NCBI GenBank assembly: GCA_947459455.1 | Contig: CANHEC010000095.1 | Span: 1-7,694, forward strand | Length of the DNA stretch: 7,694 nucleotides | Reading direction: 5' to 3' | Origin: Chitinophagaceae bacterium | Lineage (GTDB): Bacteria > Bacteroidota > Bacteroidia > Chitinophagales > Chitinophagaceae | In this document: one piece after another, positions 6,508-7,694 of the stretch | Numbering within the stretch: the stretch's first letter is position 1 | Layout of the letters: each line of letters begins with the position of its first letter | The notes under the pieces: generated by a model | The model's input: only the letters and a program-made list of their open reading frames with translations | Database searches by the model: none | Told to the model about the DNA's origin: nothing | Translations under genes and position numbers: made by a program

Positions 6508-7692
6508 TCATCGTTCTCGCCTTGACTCGCCCAGCCGCTTGCCAAAAGCCCGCCACCAAAGGTGCAGCATCAGCATCGACATCAGGTGCGGGGTCAAACT
6601 GGCATCGCCCTGCCGGAAACGCTGCAGCATCTGCTTTACGTCTACCCTATTCAAGGCGGGCCAGCTGAAGACTTCGCTGCCAGCCAACTCATCGAGTGCA
6701 GACACGAATAGCGGATTTGACCGTAAGTATTGATCCCAGGGTACACTCAAACCAATCTTGCGATGTTTCAATATTTCTGCAGGCAGCAAGGGGCCCATGG
6801 CCTCCTTCAAGATGTATTTCCCTTTTTTACCGGTAAAAAACCAATGCGACGGCAAGGTGCCAAGTCCCGCCACGAGGCGTTGGTCCAAGAACGGTTCCCG
6901 GCATTCAATACCCGCTCCCATCGTCGTCCGGTCATTTCTATCCATCAGGCTGCACAGATAGCTGTGCTGGTCGAAATACAATGCCTGCCGCTTGATATCA
7001 TTCGGATACAATTCTTGTGCCTCCCGCATCATTTGCAGGCGATACTCGTTTACAGGCTCCGCATTTACCCCCAGCCATTCCCGCACTTCGTCTGGAAACA
7101 AGTTGGCACTGTTATACAGGATGCGGTCGCTAACGTTATCCAATTGCGCATAGCGCTTTAGCTTTTCAAGGCGGTGAGGGAGCTTTACAAACCCAGCTGC
7201 CAGCAAACGCCCGATAAGCGGTACCAATGCGCCATACTTAAGTGCTTTGTAGCGTACATACCCACCCATCAGTTCGTCGGCACCTTCGCCCGAGAGCAAT
7301 ACACTCACTTTGGGCTTGGCCAGTCTTGAAATGGCATACAAGTGTGGTTCATTCATGTGCACCAGCGGCTCACCGTTGTACCACGATACGTCTTCCATCA
7401 GGCCAAACAGCATTTCGTCTTCTACCCGCAGCTGGTTTACGGGGTAGCCAAACCGCTCGGCCAATCGTCTGGCCAAAGGCGCCTCGTTGTGGAAGTCGTG
7501 AGAAAACTCGACGGTAAAGGTTTCGATGGATTGAAACTGCAAATGCGATAGCGCCGCCAGGATGGAAGAGCTATCAAGCCCACCGCTTAGCAATACGCCT
7601 ACCGGCACATCGCTTACCATACGCAGGCTTACCGAATCGTAAAAGGTTTCGCGAAACCAATCCACAGGCTTATCAATAACCGGATGCTCCTG
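6508..7692 (-). CDS. asnB: Glutamine-dependent asparagine synthase family protein, C-terminal synthetase part
   Basis: The 3' portion of a gene that starts beyond the right edge; about 394 codons are visible, ending in TGA at 6508-6510. The fragment is the ATP-pyrophosphatase (synthetase) domain. The PP-loop SGGLDS is encoded at 7570-7587, SGEGADELMGGYVRY follows about 90 residues later, and further on come LYFDQHSYLCSLMDRNDRTT and IECREPFLDQRLV, all diagnostic of class B asparagine synthases. The N-terminal glutaminase domain with catalytic Cys2 should lie outside the window. The GTG at 7663-7665 is an internal Val codon: upstream sequence (QEHPVIDKPVDWF) continues in frame. In known AsnB the enzyme adenylates aspartate and amidates it with glutamine-derived ammonia. 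Homologues inside polysaccharide clusters often amidate uronic acids instead, and the downstream WecA/WbpL-like gene makes that plausible here. The gene symbol denotes the family; actual substrate is unproven. Confidence 0.93.
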   Translation of the reverse strand, partial: QEHPVIDKPVDWFRETFYDSVSLRMVSDVPVGVLLSGGLDSSSILAALSHLQFQSIETFTVEFSHDFHNEAPLARRLAERFGYPVNQLRVEDEMLFGLMEDVSWYNGEPLVHMNEPHLYAISRLAKPKVSVLLSGEGADELMGGYVRYKALKYGALVPLIGRLLAAGFVKLPHRLEKLKRYAQLDNVSDRILYNSANLFPDEVREWLGVNAEPVNEYRLQMMREAQELYPNDIKRQALYFDQHSYLCSLMDRNDRTTMGAGIECREPFLDQRLVAGLGTLPSHWFFTGKKGKYILKEAMGPLLPAEILKHRKIGLSVPWDQYLRSNPLFVSALDELAGSEVFSWPALNRVDVKQMLQRFRQGDASLTPHLMSMLMLHLWWRAFGKRLGESRRER

Positions 7693-7694
7693 AA

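Overview
The window looks like a chromosomal segment from a moderately GC-rich member of the Bacteroidota. Chitinophagaceae or a close relative is my best guess, but that is an inference. The signs are a paired BlaI-type repressor and M56 peptidase of Bacteroidota style, few recognisable Shine-Dalgarno sequences, possible TAnnTTTG-like -7 boxes, and the character of the groEL tail. It carries the 3' end of one gene, five complete genes and a fragment of a seventh. No tRNA, rRNA, CRISPR array, insertion sequence or phage gene was seen.

Left part (1-520): the last ~80 codons of groEL, then a short degenerate 8-bp tandem repeat and a strong intrinsic terminator whose hairpin is capped by a GCAA tetraloop. 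Next (521-3081) comes a translationally coupled pair. The first gene encodes a cytosolic TPR protein fused to a classical AAA+ ATPase with all key motifs intact. The second encodes a TPR protein with a C-terminal multi-pass membrane domain, and its start codon overlaps the AAA stop codon. This pair is the least understood part of the window. I read it as a possible membrane-linked AAA+ remodelling or unfolding module of unknown substrate.

Middle (3082-5442): a BlaI/MecI-family repressor followed 11 bases later by an M56 (BlaR1-like) zinc peptidase, preceded by a promoter region with a TACGA-N6-TCGTA dyad that could be the repressor's own operator. By analogy with BlaI-BlaR1, a membrane signal would activate the peptidase and inactivate the repressor. 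The M56 protein has no penicillin-binding sensor domain. Its ~300-residue tail is Ala/Gln-rich and contains a predicted coiled coil, so it probably senses something other than a beta-lactam.

Right part (5486-7694, minus strand, convergent with the previous block): a glutamine-dependent asparagine-synthase-family protein, whose N-terminal part lies beyond the window, followed by a WecA/WbpL-like polyprenyl-phosphate sugar-1-phosphate transferase. Together they suggest the downstream end of a surface-polysaccharide gene cluster. In that setting the transferase would load the first sugar onto the lipid carrier, and the amidotransferase homologue may amidate a sugar acid rather than make asparagine.
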